Below are positions 1 through 10,128 of a stretch of 64,000 nucleotides of DNA, in pieces. How positions within the stretch are numbered: the stretch's first letter is position 1; every line of letters begins with the position of its first letter. The stretch comes from Allomuricauda sp. F6463D. Its GTDB lineage: Bacteria; Bacteroidota; Bacteroidia; Flavobacteriales; Flavobacteriaceae. Location: assembly GCF_023015965.1 (NCBI RefSeq), contig NZ_JALKAN010000001.1, forward strand, positions 1,572,160 to 1,636,159. Reading direction: 5' to 3'. A model generated the notes under the pieces. That model did no database searches, was not told where the DNA came from, and worked only from the letters and a program-made list of their open reading frames with translations. The translations under genes and the position numbers were made by a program.

Positions 1-3000
1 ATGAATTGCTCTCAGCTTCTTTGGCTTTTATGGTGGCCAGCTCACTTTCTGCATTCGAAACGATTTCCTCAAATTCCGAGAAATTGGAGATAACACTTTC
101 CAAAATATAGGTAGCCTGAAAAGCATCCCCCAAATTGTAAAAATTCTTGGCCATGATGACCAAGCCTTTCCCTGCCCATTCTTTATAGGCCGCATAATCC
201 TTGGCCAATTTTTGAACGGATTCGTTGGATGCTTCAAAAGCCTCTTCTTTATTTTTATAAAAAGCATCGTAATACCAAGCTTCGGCCGCAAGCTCCCCAG
301 AGGCAATCTTTCTCACATCTTGATAGGCTGTTTTTGCCAAAACCTCATTGTTAGTGGCTATGGCGGACCGAGCAATCATAATTTGTGCATCACTTTTAAT
401 CCGGTCATCAATTTTAGGAGCTTTCAATACTTTTTCCGCATAAGCTATGGTCTGTGAATACTCTTTTCTTTCATAGTAGCCTTTCATCAAATTGGATTGT
501 GCAAAGGTTTGGTTCTCCGAAATATCCGCGGTGTCCTCCAACCTTTTTAAATAAGGTATGGCACTATCGAAATCTTGATTCTCCACATAAATTTCACAGA
601 CACGGGTCAGGGCCTGTTCGGTATATTCCCCGTTTCCGACATCGGCAACCGCCCTGTATTTAGGTAAGGCCTTATCTTTTTCTCCATTGGCAAAATAGAG
701 TTGCGCCAGGGCAAAATTGGCACTTTCCGCATGCAGTCCATTCGGAAATTCTTTCAGATAATCTTCGTACCCCCGCATGGCAATTGCTGTTTTACCTTCA
801 ATTTGCTTTCTTTCGGCAGATTCGAAACTAGCATTGTCCAGTTCAGTATCGGTCACTTCAACAAAATCCAAATTTCTGGCCCAAGCTGCATATTCGCTCA
901 CACGGCCTTCGTCCACATAAACCAACTTAGCAGTGGCGACCGCTTGCTTGGCCTCTTGGGTGTTCGGATATTTTTGAACTACTTCTTTTAGTTTGCTCAA
1001 GGCTTGCTCGTTACGGCTGGAATTATAATACACCAGACCAGACCGAAGTAGTCCGCGCGGGGCAAACTTACTACTGGAGTATTCATCAACAATTCTATCG
1101 TAAGTCCTTAAACCCAAACTCTCTTGGTTATTATTGATATAGGAGTTCCCTAATTCAAACAAAGCATCATCACGTAATGATGAAGTTGGATATCGGGTCA
1201 AAAATTCGTTCAAACCATCAATCTTTGCAGAATTATTGCCTAAAAATCCATCAGACAGTGTTTTCTGGAAAGCAGCATAATCACGTTCTGGCCCATTCAT
1301 CTTTGATGAGGCATCATAGGCATTTCTTGCCAATTGATACCTACTGTTCACAAAGTAGCTATCGCCCAACCTTAAGTAACCGTCATTTTTTTGTTGCTCA
1401 TCAATAGTATTGGAATTCACCACATTTTGAAAATACGCAATGGCATTGTTATAATCCTTCAGCTTAAAATAGGTATATCCCAAATTGTAGTCCAATTGAC
1501 CATATTCAGCTAATGTATTTGCCACTGTTGAATTTTGAAAACGAACAAAATCCACTAACGCTTCCTCAAAACGGTTCAATCTATAAGATGATTCTGCTTT
1601 CCAATATAATGCCCTAGCTTCAAAATTTGAATTTTCCGCACTTTTCAGGGATTTATCCAATCTTTCCCAAGCACCTTCATAATCGCCATCTATAAAAAGT
1701 TCAATACCTCGATAGTAGGCTACTTTTTGATAGGTTTCCTTGCTTGCATAGTTTTTGTTCTCCTCCAAAAGCTGCATCGCACCTTCAAAATTTCTTGAAG
1801 TAATATAAGAGTCTACCAATAGTTCTTGGATTTCCTTTTGATGTTCATCTTTTGGATAAGTTTCCAAATAGGTGGTCAAAACCTGAGGTACGGGCTCATA
1901 GGCATTCCCGATCTCGTAGCTCAAACGGGCATAGTTCAACCAAGCATCTTTTTGAATCTCTGGACTAAATTCCATCTGCGAAGCATTGCGAAAGGCATTC
2001 AATGCCTCCGGTTTTTTATCCAACTTTAAATAGCATTCGGCTAAGTGATAGTAGGCATTCTGGGAAACCGCATTGCTTCCACCAATAATTTTATTGAATT
2101 GCTGAATGGCTTTGTCGTAGTCACCCAACTTATAATGGCTGTACCCCAATAAATAGTAATCGGTATTGTTCCATTTACCGCGCTTGCCCTTGTATTCCTC
2201 TAAATAAGGAATCGCCTCTGCATATTGTTCCAAGTTGAAATAACTCTCTCCAATGATCTTGTTGAGTTCCGAAACTTCTTGACGACTGCTTTTTGGCAAC
2301 TGTTTTTTTGCCAATGCAATGGCTTCTTCAAACTTTCCCAATTTAAAATTGAGGTCTGCCTGATAATAGGTCAATTTTTCATCCAGTAATTCAGGATCTT
2401 GAATCTGGTCAAAACGGGCACTTGCAGAATTATAATCGTCTTGCTCGTAAGCTATGTAACCCAAATAATATTTGGCTTGCGAACCATATTTTTGAGAAGT
2501 GGTGACTTTATTCAAATAACGTTCGGCTTCCTGCGGACGGTTGGATGCATACAGAGCGTATCCGTTATTAAAATTAAAACGATCGCGCTCAGAATAGGGC
2601 ATCGAATTTTCATCTACCTTTTTGTACCATTTTAAAGCGTAGGGGTATTTTCCTGTTTCAAAATAATAATCGGCCACATCCAAAAAAGCTGAATTTCTCT
2701 TCGTGGATGTTGGATACCTTTCCACAAAGTCTTCCATCAACTTGTCCGCTCCTCGTTGATTCAACCTAATGGCTGCATTGGCAGCATAATACACACTATT
2801 GGCTTCGGTTTCACCATCTTTGGTAGTCGACTTTACAGCCTCAAAGATGTTCTGTGCCGCCTGATATTGCTCATTGTTATAGAGCGCCAATGCGTCTTGA
2901 TAATCTTTGTTTTCGTGGGTGTATATTTTAGTTTCTTGTGCGGAAAGCACAAAAAAAGTTCCCATTAAAATGGGAATAGAAAGGAGGCTTTTTCGATTCA

Positions 3001-3001
3001 T
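1..3001 (-). CDS. Tetratricopeptide-repeat protein, partial (runs off left edge)
   Basis: A long open minus-strand frame starts at the ATG ending at 3001 and is still open at base 1, so about 1000 residues are visible and the C-terminus lies outside. The N-terminus (MNRKSLLSIPILMGTFFVLSAQ) is a signal peptide ending in SAQ, so the protein should be periplasmic. The rest is an almost unbroken array of degenerate TPR units rich in YxLGxxYxxxxxYxxAIxxF patterns (for example YLLGYSHYKLGDYDKAIQQF). Large periplasmic TPR proteins like this are common in Flavobacteriaceae and are thought to scaffold envelope complexes; no specific partner can be read here. It is divergent from lemA. Product class is secure, function is not. 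Confidence 0.85.
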   Translation of the reverse strand, partial: MNRKSLLSIPILMGTFFVLSAQETKIYTHENKDYQDALALYNNEQYQAAQNIFEAVKSTTKDGETEANSVYYAANAAIRLNQRGADKLMEDFVERYPTSTKRNSAFLDVADYYFETGKYPYALKWYKKVDENSMPYSERDRFNFNNGYALYASNRPQEAERYLNKVTTSQKYGSQAKYYLGYIAYEQDDYNSASARFDQIQDPELLDEKLTYYQADLNFKLGKFEEAIALAKKQLPKSSRQEVSELNKIIGESYFNLEQYAEAIPYLEEYKGKRGKWNNTDYYLLGYSHYKLGDYDKAIQQFNKIIGGSNAVSQNAYYHLAECYLKLDKKPEALNAFRNASQMEFSPEIQKDAWLNYARLSYEIGNAYEPVPQVLTTYLETYPKDEHQKEIQELLVDSYITSRNFEGAMQLLEENKNYASKETYQKVAYYRGIELFIDGDYEGAWERLDKSLKSAENSNFEARALYWKAESSYRLNRFEEALVDFVRFQNSTVANTLAEYGQLDYNLGYTYFKLKDYNNAIAYFQNVVNSNTIDEQQKNDGYLRLGDSYFVNSRYQLARNAYDASSKMNGPERDYAAFQKTLSDGFLGNNSAKIDGLNEFLTRYPTSSLRDDALFELGNSYINNNQESLGLRTYDRIVDEYSSSKFAPRGLLRSGLVYYNSSRNEQALSKLKEVVQKYPNTQEAKQAVATAKLVYVDEGRVSEYAAWARNLDFVEVTDTELDNASFESAERKQIEGKTAIAMRGYEDYLKEFPNGLHAESANFALAQLYFANGEKDKALPKYRAVADVGNGEYTEQALTRVCEIYVENQDFDSAIPYLKRLEDTADISENQTFAQSNLMKGYYERKEYSQTIAYAEKVLKAPKIDDRIKSDAQIMIARSAIATNNEVLAKTAYQDVRKIASGELAAEAWYYDAFYKNKEEAFEASNESVQKLAKDYAAYKEWAGKGLVIMAKNFYNLGDAFQATYILESVISNFSEFEEIVSNAESELATIKAKEAESNS

Positions 3002-3315
3002 AGTGTTCTACGCTGTTCTCGATTGACTTTAGTCATAACGTCAAAATTAAGGCCAAAGTATATTAAAAATTGTCATTTGCCTAAATTTACGACCCTGCAC
3101 TTGATTTATTGGCAGGAAATGGTAATTTTAACCCAACTGCCGAAAAACCTCATCGGCAATCAAGATTCTAAATTAGCGAAAGAAAAGAAATTTTATTCCC
3201 TAGACGCTTTAGAATCACTTTTAAACCTCAACATACAAAGGCCTTTTTTAGGCTTTAGAATTTAAAAAAGGACATCCCCTGGTTTGTCCCATTGTCTAAT
3301 TTAATTAATGTTGAG

Positions 3316-3864
3316 ATGATATATTTTATCATTGTTATTGCCCTTACCCTACTGTTCTGCGTATTCCTGTACAACAACTTGATCAGTAAAAAAAACAAGG
3401 CCGAAGAAGCATACAGCAGTATCGATGTAATGCTAAAAAAAAGAACTGATCTAGTTCCCCAACTTGTTAACACCGTAACAGGTTCGATCCAACATGAGCG
3501 GGAAACCTTGACCGAACTCACCCAACTCAGGGAGAAATTATTAGAAAAGAATACCAAACCCGAAGAACGCTTCCAATTGGAAACCCAATTGGGAATGATG
3601 TTGGGAAAATTACAGGTACGAGCCGAGGCATACCCGGACTTAAAGGCCAACCAAAACTTTCTTTTGCTCCAATCAAGCCTTAATGAAGTCGAGGAACAAC
3701 TATCTGCGGCAAGAAGGGCATACAACGCTGCGGTGAATTCCTTCAATAATGCCATCGAAATGTTCCCTTCCAACATAATGGGCAGTATAATGGGATATTC
3801 ACAAAGAGCACTGTTTACAATAAAAGAGGAAGAAAAGAGCGTGCCAAAAATCTCCTTTAAATAA
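3316..3864 (+). CDS. lemA: LemA family protein
   Basis: A 182-residue protein with one N-terminal membrane segment (MIYFIIVIALTLLFCVFLYN), then the helical LemA domain opening with the family pattern NKAEEAYSSIDVMLKKRTDLVPQLV and ending near the conserved MFPSNIMGS. LemA proteins are bacterial inner-membrane proteins with a periplasmic or extracellular helical bundle; their biochemical role is unknown. The frame can be extended to a TTG at 3292, but the ATG at 3316 places the membrane helix directly at the N-terminus, as is usual in the family. The next gene begins 9 bp downstream and encodes a DUF3137 protein, a frequent LemA partner, so the two are likely one transcript. Confidence 0.93.
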   Translation: MIYFIIVIALTLLFCVFLYNNLISKKNKAEEAYSSIDVMLKKRTDLVPQLVNTVTGSIQHERETLTELTQLREKLLEKNTKPEERFQLETQLGMMLGKLQVRAEAYPDLKANQNFLLLQSSLNEVEEQLSAARRAYNAAVNSFNNAIEMFPSNIMGSIMGYSQRALFTIKEEEKSVPKISFK

Positions 3865-3873
3865 TGAAATTCA

Positions 3874-5001
3874 ATGATCAATTTCCAAAAAATACAAGAT
3901 GAACTCTATCCACTTTTAGTAAAAGCGGAACACCTTAGAAAAAAACAGATTTTCTTTCAAAAAACCTTTTCTATAATGGTTATGGCTTTGATTTTGGGGG
4001 TCTTATTTTTGCCGTTAATCACCTATGTAAGTAATTCTGTTTTCAGTAGGTGGACTGCAAAAACGATGCAAGGAGGGTATTATGGTTTCATTCAATTCGC
4101 ACTTGTTTTTTATTGGCTGCCTTTTTTCATTTTTTATATCGGTTTCTATTCTTATAAAAACAAGTTCAAGGTCCAGGAAAGAAAAATAATGAAAGTTGCC
4201 TTGGACAAAATGATACCCGAATTCAAATTTCAGCCATTCAAACAAATTTCCTCTCAGCAGATTGAGGACAGCAAATTGCTTCCAAGCTATTTCCAAGTCG
4301 GAAAAAAGCAGAATAAACAGAGTGCCTACAACCTTCATTACGGTACTCTTAAAGGTAAAGTGGGCGACACCTCAATATCTTTAGGGGATGTAAGCATTGT
4401 CAACCAAGGGATTCAAAGTTCTTTTTTAATGTATATTCCATTATTTCCCCATTTATATATGGCCTACAACTATATAAGGCCTTGGTTCTCCAAACATCAT
4501 TCCATCGCAAATTTGGGGAGTAATTTTGTAGGTATGTTTGCCGTGGTGGATTTTAATAAAAATTTTAACGGACATACCGTAATATTACCAGATTTAATGG
4601 AAAAAAGGGTTGGTTATTTGGCCAAAAACTTTCAATCTTTAAACTTCACCAGAGGTCAATTGGTGCACCTTGAAGACACTGAATTTGAAAGTGATTTTGT
4701 AGTGTACAGTACAGACCAAGTGGAGGCTCGGTATATATTATCTACTTCCTTAATGAAAAGAATTACTCTTTTAAAAAGAACAATGAACAAACCCATTATG
4801 TTATCCTTTAATAATAAAAAAATGTATTTAGGGATTCGACAGCCTCATGGCTTTTTATGTTTAAACAAGAAAGAAAACTTATTGACATCCAACGTGTTCA
4901 AAAAAGTCTACGAGGATATTTGTGCAGCCATTGACATTGTGGAGGATTTAAACCTCAACACAAGAATTTGGAAATCGGAATCCATTACCAAAAAGGGCTA
5001 A
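3874..5001 (+). CDS. DUF3137 domain-containing membrane protein
   Basis: A 375-residue protein with two hydrophobic segments near the N-terminus (roughly residues 34-54 and 73-92) followed by a soluble region. The stretch HLEDTEFESDFVVYSTDQVEARYILS is the conserved core of DUF3137, which reads as an F..xF.VYSxDxxEARYIL pattern. Family function is unknown; it repeatedly co-occurs with lemA and the genes are adjacent here (9 bp gap), so a shared membrane role is a fair inference. No catalytic motif is visible. Confidence 0.88.
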   Translation: MINFQKIQDELYPLLVKAEHLRKKQIFFQKTFSIMVMALILGVLFLPLITYVSNSVFSRWTAKTMQGGYYGFIQFALVFYWLPFFIFYIGFYSYKNKFKVQERKIMKVALDKMIPEFKFQPFKQISSQQIEDSKLLPSYFQVGKKQNKQSAYNLHYGTLKGKVGDTSISLGDVSIVNQGIQSSFLMYIPLFPHLYMAYNYIRPWFSKHHSIANLGSNFVGMFAVVDFNKNFNGHTVILPDLMEKRVGYLAKNFQSLNFTRGQLVHLEDTEFESDFVVYSTDQVEARYILSTSLMKRITLLKRTMNKPIMLSFNNKKMYLGIRQPHGFLCLNKKENLLTSNVFKKVYEDICAAIDIVEDLNLNTRIWKSESITKKG

Positions 5002-5049
5002 ATTTTAGGAATAAGCGTGCATTTTAATACAGTGTACCATATTTTCAAA

Positions 5050-5057
5050 TACTTTTG
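5050..5057 (+). promoter_or_regulatory. Bacteroidetes -7 promoter element (TAnnTTTG) before ftsE
   Basis: TACTTTTG matches the TAnnTTTG -7 consensus of the Bacteroidetes primary sigma factor and lies 21 bp before the chosen ftsE ATG. No convincing -33 TTG is seen, so this is a partial match. Confidence 0.5.
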
Positions 5058-5078
5058 TGTAACCATTATAGTGATATT

Positions 5079-5762
5079 ATGCCCGAGACCATTGTAAAGT
5101 TGCAAGACGTAGCTATATTTCAGAACGAAAACCTCGTTTTGAACGATATAAATCTAGAAGTTAACAAAGGTGAATTTGTTTATGTGATTGGAAAGACCGG
5201 TAGTGGAAAAAGTAGTTATATGAAGACCTTGTATGCCGACCTTCCCTTAAAACAAGGTACTGGAGAGGTCGTGGGTTTTGATCTAAAAACTTTGAAAGAG
5301 AAGGACATCCCGTTTTTACGTAGAAAACTGGGCATTGTTTTTCAGGATTTCAAACTTCTGTCTGATAGAAACATCAATAATAATCTTAGATTCGTTCTTA
5401 AAGCAACCGGCTGGACCGATCTAAAAAAAATGGACGACAAAATCGAAGAGGTCTTGGATAAAGTGGGCATGAAGACCAAAGGTTTTAAATTTCCACACGA
5501 ACTATCTGGAGGAGAACAACAACGTATTGCCATTGCACGTGCGCTGCTCAATGACCCTGAACTCATCCTTGCCGACGAACCTACTGGAAACCTGGACCCA
5601 CAGACAAGTGTAGAAGTTATGAAGGTGTTACAAGATATTAACCAAAATGGACGGACGATAATTATGGCCACCCACGATTACGCACTGATCTTGAAATATC
5701 CACACAAAACACTTAAATGTGATGGCAGTAAAGTTTTTGAAGTAATTCAAAAAGCGATATAA
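5079..5762 (+). CDS. ftsE: Cell-division ABC transporter ATP-binding protein FtsE
   Basis: A 227-residue ABC ATPase with all canonical motifs: Walker A GKTGSGKS at about residues 38-45, Q-loop IVFQDFKLL, signature LSGGEQQRIAIARALL, Walker B LILADEPTGNLDP and switch histidine MATHD. The FQDFKLLxDR Q-loop context and short length are typical of FtsE, which with FtsX regulates cell-wall hydrolases at the division site. The frame opens upstream at a TTG (5055), but that codon overlaps the -7 promoter element, so the ATG at 5079 is preferred. FtsX is not adjacent, which is common in Bacteroidetes. A LolD-type ATPase is the main alternative. Confidence 0.88.
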   Translation: MPETIVKLQDVAIFQNENLVLNDINLEVNKGEFVYVIGKTGSGKSSYMKTLYADLPLKQGTGEVVGFDLKTLKEKDIPFLRRKLGIVFQDFKLLSDRNINNNLRFVLKATGWTDLKKMDDKIEEVLDKVGMKTKGFKFPHELSGGEQQRIAIARALLNDPELILADEPTGNLDPQTSVEVMKVLQDINQNGRTIIMATHDYALILKYPHKTLKCDGSKVFEVIQKAI

Positions 5763-5848
5763 GCACATATAGCATATTGATTTCCAATATATTCTTTGAT
5801 CACTAAAAGTTTTTGTTACTTTGTTCAAACTAATTTCGCTTCCAATTT

Positions 5849-6607
5849 ATGGATATTCTTGGTATTGATATAGGCGGATCGGGCATTAAAGGTGCTCTCG
5901 TAAACGCCGAAACAGGGGAAATGCAAACAGAACGTTTCCGAATTCCCACCCCAAAATCAAAAAAACCAAAAGACATGGCCAAGGTAGTGGCCAAGATTGT
6001 CGAACACTTTGATTATAAAGGCCCTGTTGGTTGTGGATTTCCATCCATAGTAAAAAATGGAGTATGCATGTCTCCCGGGAATTTACACAAAAGTTGGGTG
6101 GGGGTAAATATTGATGAACTGTTCACCAAACATACAGGACATGAATTTACAGTACTCAACGATGCTGACGCCGCCGGATATGCTTCAATGAACTATGGCA
6201 TTGGAAAAGGAGAAAACGGACTTGTAATTATGGTAACCATTGGAACCGGCCTTGGAAGCGGAGCATTTTTTAATGGCGTGTTGATCCCGAATTTTGAATT
6301 GGGCCAAATCCCATATAAAAAATATAAGAAAATAGAAACATGGGCCGCTGCTTCTGCAAAAGAAAGAGAAGAGCTGAGCTTTGAAAAATGGAGCAAACGT
6401 TTTAATAAATTTTTAAAATACGTTGAGCTCATTGTTTCCCCAGACCTTATTATTGTAGGTGGTGGAACTTCAAAAAAATGGGGTGAATTCAGTCACAACA
6501 TCGATATTGAAACTAAGGTCGTTAAAGCCGAACTCATGAACCATGCCGGTATTATTGGAGCAGCCGTAGCATGCTTGCGAGAACAGCACCACGGTCAATT
6601 GCATTAA
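5849..6607 (+). CDS. ppgK: Polyphosphate glucokinase (ROK family)
   Basis: A 252-residue ROK-family sugar kinase. The N-terminal phosphate-binding loop DIGGSGIKGALV, the catalytic NDADAAGYA motif around residue 110 and the TIGTGLGSG loop are all present. The sequence GVNIDELF after KSW, and NFELGQIPY in place of the zinc-binding motif of classical ROK kinases, match polyphosphate-dependent glucokinases, which phosphorylate glucose using inorganic polyphosphate (some also ATP). Length fits the family (about 250 aa). It stands alone between ftsE and a convergent lipoprotein gene. Confidence 0.88.
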   Translation: MDILGIDIGGSGIKGALVNAETGEMQTERFRIPTPKSKKPKDMAKVVAKIVEHFDYKGPVGCGFPSIVKNGVCMSPGNLHKSWVGVNIDELFTKHTGHEFTVLNDADAAGYASMNYGIGKGENGLVIMVTIGTGLGSGAFFNGVLIPNFELGQIPYKKYKKIETWAAASAKEREELSFEKWSKRFNKFLKYVELIVSPDLIIVGGGTSKKWGEFSHNIDIETKVVKAELMNHAGIIGAAVACLREQHHGQLH

Positions 6608-6636
6608 TTATTTCTATCGAAACTTGCTGTTTGATA

Positions 6637-7533
6637 TTATAATTTCTTTGCCCCCTCTGGTATATCGAAGAAATCTGTTGGCAAATCAGATTTAAACTCT
6701 AAATCGGTGATTTCAATTTTGGTTACGTACTCACCTGGCTTTCCATCAACCGTCCAATGTGTTTTTAATTCACTAGGCAACAATATACCATCCACATTTA
6801 CCAATTCCCCCACTTCCATAAACTTTTCTGGGTTGTGCCCACCTTCTTTAAAATATTCGGGATAAGAAACTATGTACCGGGTTGCTGTTAGTAAATAGGT
6901 GTCGGCGTCAAAATGCAGGATGTAATAATCATCTGGAGCATCACCTGTCCCCGGGTCATATGTAACTTTCACTAATTTGTTCTTTTTTCCCTTATAGGTC
7001 GTTTCTGGAAGCAATTCAAGATTTACTCCTTCTCCATCTTCTACAAATGGATGTCCCATAAGGTACAATGGTGTCAAGGCCCAAAATTTTACATCATAAT
7101 TAAATGCAGTGGAATCCTTTGCCTTTAACCAAGTTTCTTCACCAGTAAAGCCAAACTTGGCCTCTGAATCTTCCATACTTGTATGTACAACCCTGTTATT
7201 CCATGGATCTACTACTTCATAACTATCCCTTGACCCTTTACCATCCAATGGTGAATAGTTGAAACGCATGCCCAAAGACCCATTTTTGTACCAAGTATCC
7301 AAGCCTCCATGTGCTTCCATGGATGCCCACACAACTTTGCCTGCTTCTGTTTGGGTCAAGCGTTCCTCAGCTTTTTTTACCCGATTATCAACCCATGCAT
7401 CAGGAATTGAAATTGTATTTTCAACTTCTTCGGAAGTTGCTTGCGTGGCTTCCACTTCGGCATTTTCCTTTTTCTGTTCTTTACATGAGATTATCAATAT
7501 TGCCGTAACTAATATCAAAAAAGACTTGTTCAT
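6637..7533 (-). CDS. Outer-membrane lipoprotein, DUF6503-like
   Basis: A 298-residue protein with a type II signal peptide (MNKSFLILVTAILIISC), lipobox ISC and Cys17 as the acylation site. The linker is Glu/Thr-rich, then a domain rich in beta-strand patterns begins around residue 60 (VVWASMEAHGGLDTWYKNGSLGMRF). This layout, with HGGLDxW and the later FDADTYLLTATRY, resembles Bacteroidetes lipoproteins annotated DUF6503 that share a LolA-like fold; that assignment is from memory of the pattern and is tentative. Function unknown. It lies downstream of typA but is separated from it by a strong terminator. Confidence 0.7.
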   Translation of the reverse strand: MNKSFLILVTAILIISCKEQKKENAEVEATQATSEEVENTISIPDAWVDNRVKKAEERLTQTEAGKVVWASMEAHGGLDTWYKNGSLGMRFNYSPLDGKGSRDSYEVVDPWNNRVVHTSMEDSEAKFGFTGEETWLKAKDSTAFNYDVKFWALTPLYLMGHPFVEDGEGVNLELLPETTYKGKKNKLVKVTYDPGTGDAPDDYYILHFDADTYLLTATRYIVSYPEYFKEGGHNPEKFMEVGELVNVDGILLPSELKTHWTVDGKPGEYVTKIEITDLEFKSDLPTDFFDIPEGAKKL

Positions 7534-7590
7534 GGCTTGATGGATTAGGGTTTAATTAAATATAGTCGAGAAAGTGAAAATACCTTTCAA

Positions 7591-7624
7591 AAAAGAAGCC
7601 CCATTTTACAATGGGGCTTCTTTT
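7591..7624 (-). terminator. Bidirectional intrinsic terminator after typA
   Basis: A perfect 15-bp stem (7591-7605 with 7610-7624) encloses the loop TTAC; the core is GAAGCCCCATT / AATGGGGCTTC. On the minus strand it follows the typA stop directly and ends in a T-run. Confidence 0.92.
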
Positions 7625-9422
7625 AAGTTATTTTATTTCTTTTTCTATCTACTTCTTTTAGATATATTTTCCTTATTCTAAGATGATTAGGAGTAACTTC
7701 CACATACTCATCTTTTTGAATGTATTCTAAAGCTTCTTCTAATGAAAACTTAATTGCCGGTACAATTTTAGCTTTCTCATCAGCTCCTGAAGAACGAACA
7801 TTGGACAATTTTTTTGTTTTGGTTACATTCACCGTCATATCATCACTACGGGAATTCTCACCAATTACCTGCCCTTCATAAATATCCTCTCCCGGATCTA
7901 TAAAAAACTTACCTCTATCCTGAAGTTTATCAATGGAATATGGAATCGCCGTTCCATTCTCCATGGAAACCAATGAACCATTCAATCTTTGGGCGATATC
8001 TCCTTTCAAAGGTTGGTACTCTAGAAATCTATGTGCCATAATGGCCTCACCCGCTGTAGCGGTCAGTAATTGATTTCTAAGTCCTATAATTCCTCTTGAC
8101 GGGATTATGAATTCACACACCATTCGGGAACCTCTGGCTTCCATGCTGGTCATCTCACCTTTTCTAATGGATACCATTTCCACGGCTTTACCGGATACTT
8201 CTTCAGGCAAATCAATGGTCAATTGTTCAACAGGTTCGCATTTAACACCGTCAATCTCTCTAATGATTACTTGTGGCTGACCTATTTGAAGTTCATAACC
8301 TTCCCTTCTCATGGTTTCAATCAGTACAGAAAGGTGCAAAACACCACGACCGTAAACTAAAAACTTATCAGCACTATCGGTTTCCTGTACACGAAGAGCC
8401 AAGTTTTTTTCCAATTCCTTTTCCAAACGTTCCTTTATATGCCTGGAAGTAACATATTTTCCATCTTTACCAAAAAACGGACTATCGTTAATGGTGAAGA
8501 GCATGCTCATAGTTGGTTCATCAATGGCAATCGTCTTTAATTTTTCTGGGTTTTCAATATCGGCAACGGTATCACCGATCTCAAAACCTTCCATACCAAC
8601 TATAGCACAAATGTCTCCTGCAACAACTTCTTCCACTCTTAAACGTCCAAGACCCTCAAAAGTATAAAGCTCTTTGATTCTAGTTTTAACGATGGAACCA
8701 TCTCTTTTCACCAAAGAAACTTGCTGTCCTTCACGAAGCTTTCCTCTTTGCAATCGTCCAATAGCGATTCTACCTGTAAAGGAAGAAAAGTCCAATGAAG
8801 TAATCAACATTTGAGTGGTGCCTTCTTGTGGTTTAAATTCCGGTACATGCTCAATAACCATATCCAGTAATGGCTCAATATTTTCTGTAGGCTCTTTCCA
8901 ATCCTCTCCCATCCAGTTATTCTTGGCGGAACCATAAACCGTTGGGAAATCGAGTTGCCATTCTTCTGCACCCAATTCAAACATTAAATCGAAAACTTTT
9001 TCGTGAACCTCTTCTGGCGTACAGTTCTCTTTATCTACTTTATTTATTACCACACAAGGTTTTAAACCAAGATCAATGGCCTTTTGCAGTACAAAACGAG
9101 TTTGTGGCATTGGCCCTTCAAAAGCATCGACCAATAATAAAACCCCATCGGCCATGTTTAGAACACGCTCCACTTCTCCGCCAAAATCGGCGTGACCAGG
9201 AGTATCTATAATATTGATTTTAGTGTCTTTGTAAACAACAGAAACGTTTTTGGAAACAATTGTAATCCCCCGTTCCCGTTCCAGGTCATTGTTGTCCAAT
9301 ATAAGGTCGCCTTTGTTCTCATTCTCACGGAACAACTGGCAATGGTACATAATTTTATCAACCAAAGTAGTCTTACCGTGGTCTACGTGCGCAATGATTG
9401 CGATATTTTTAATTTTGGACAT
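7623..9422 (-). CDS. typA: Translational GTPase TypA/BipA
   Basis: A 599-residue ribosome-associated GTPase. GTPase motifs are visible: G1 AHVDHGKTT at residues 11-19, G2 RGITI, G3 [12 protein letters not shown]4 NKVDKEN. They are followed by the beta-barrel domain, the EF-G-like domains III and V, and the TypA-specific C-terminal domain ([25 protein letters not shown]). TypA acts in ribosome assembly and stress adaptation. Length and start (ATG at 9422, opening [19 protein letters not shown]) match the family exactly. A terminator follows the stop. Confidence 0.98.
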   Translation of the reverse strand: MSKIKNIAIIAHVDHGKTTLVDKIMYHCQLFRENENKGDLILDNNDLERERGITIVSKNVSVVYKDTKINIIDTPGHADFGGEVERVLNMADGVLLLVDAFEGPMPQTRFVLQKAIDLGLKPCVVINKVDKENCTPEEVHEKVFDLMFELGAEEWQLDFPTVYGSAKNNWMGEDWKEPTENIEPLLDMVIEHVPEFKPQEGTTQMLITSLDFSSFTGRIAIGRLQRGKLREGQQVSLVKRDGSIVKTRIKELYTFEGLGRLRVEEVVAGDICAIVGMEGFEIGDTVADIENPEKLKTIAIDEPTMSMLFTINDSPFFGKDGKYVTSRHIKERLEKELEKNLALRVQETDSADKFLVYGRGVLHLSVLIETMRREGYELQIGQPQVIIREIDGVKCEPVEQLTIDLPEEVSGKAVEMVSIRKGEMTSMEARGSRMVCEFIIPSRGIIGLRNQLLTATAGEAIMAHRFLEYQPLKGDIAQRLNGSLVSMENGTAIPYSIDKLQDRGKFFIDPGEDIYEGQVIGENSRSDDMTVNVTKTKKLSNVRSSGADEKAKIVPAIKFSLEEALEYIQKDEYVEVTPNHLRIRKIYLKEVDRKRNKIT

Positions 9423-9441
9423 AACCTAAATTTTAAGGCCG

Positions 9442-9449
9442 CAAAGATA
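9442..9449 (-). promoter_or_regulatory. -7 element (TATCTTTG) for typA
   Basis: On the minus strand TATCTTTG, an exact TAnnTTTG match, ends 19 bp before the typA ATG. A -33 TTG is not evident. Confidence 0.55.
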
Positions 9450-9519
9450 CTGCTATTTTTTTCTTGTTGGTGCACCTAAATGTTATTTTTATCTTATTGA
9501 TTTACTGCAAGTTCCATAT

Positions 9520-10077
9520 CTACAGACCAACACACCAACGCTTTTCACTGATTATCCAACCAATACTTAGGTTTACCACTGGTTGAATATTGCCTTTAAA
9601 AGGACCAACATAATATCCGGCACCTGCATCTATTGAAAAGCTAAAGCCGGAATCATAACTACGTTGAATCCCGTATACCAATCCACCGTAACCATGGATA
9701 CCATCGACCAAGCGTCCCTCGACAACCCTGTCGCCAGGCGAAAAAATGGCTGCGGTCGGAGCTATATAATTCCCAGAGTTTCCATAAATGGATCTTCTTC
9801 GTCTTTCTCTAGAATTTAAGTTGTGGTAATATCGGTTTTGTACCGTTATGGCTGGGAAGAAATCAAAATCTTCCAAAGGTTGTGAACTGGCAGGCTCCAA
9901 AGCTGCTTGATAAGCCACACGAATATCCAGAGTGCTGTTTACGCCCAAAGCCATTTCATATTCGATTCCCGGATTGAAGGCGTTGAGTTTAAACTGGCGG
10001 ATTTCGCAATTTTTACCATATTGAGCATTCATAAAAAATCCTGTAAACAAAAATGTCAAAAGAAGTAAGCGACGCAT
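9520..10077 (-). CDS. Small outer-membrane-type protein, tandem paralogue 1
   Basis: A 185-residue protein with a signal peptide (MRRLLLLTFLFTGFFMNAQ). The mature part alternates aromatic and glycine-rich strand-like stretches (IRQFKLNAFNPGIEYEMALGVNST, FSIDAGAGYYVG, VVNLSIGW), which suggests a small outer-membrane beta-barrel. It is clearly homologous to the gene just upstream (10129-10722): both share QFKLN.F.PG..YE, RYYHN, SGNYIA, YGIQR.Y..GF.F and GAGYY. No named family is recognised. Confidence 0.75.
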   Translation of the reverse strand: MRRLLLLTFLFTGFFMNAQYGKNCEIRQFKLNAFNPGIEYEMALGVNSTLDIRVAYQAALEPASSQPLEDFDFFPAITVQNRYYHNLNSRERRRRSIYGNSGNYIAPTAAIFSPGDRVVEGRLVDGIHGYGGLVYGIQRSYDSGFSFSIDAGAGYYVGPFKGNIQPVVNLSIGWIISEKRWCVGL

Positions 10078-10128
10078 TGTAGGTTAATTTGGTAGTATTA
10101 TAACCTCAACTTCGCAAAAATAGTATGT

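Noticed and set aside
3023..3265. Plus-strand 80-aa open frame between the TPR gene and lemA
   Set aside because: No recognisable features, poor start context, and it covers the region where both divergent promoters should lie.
3255..3881. Minus-strand 208-aa open frame across lemA
   Set aside because: Antisense shadow of lemA; the plus frame encodes a clear LemA protein.
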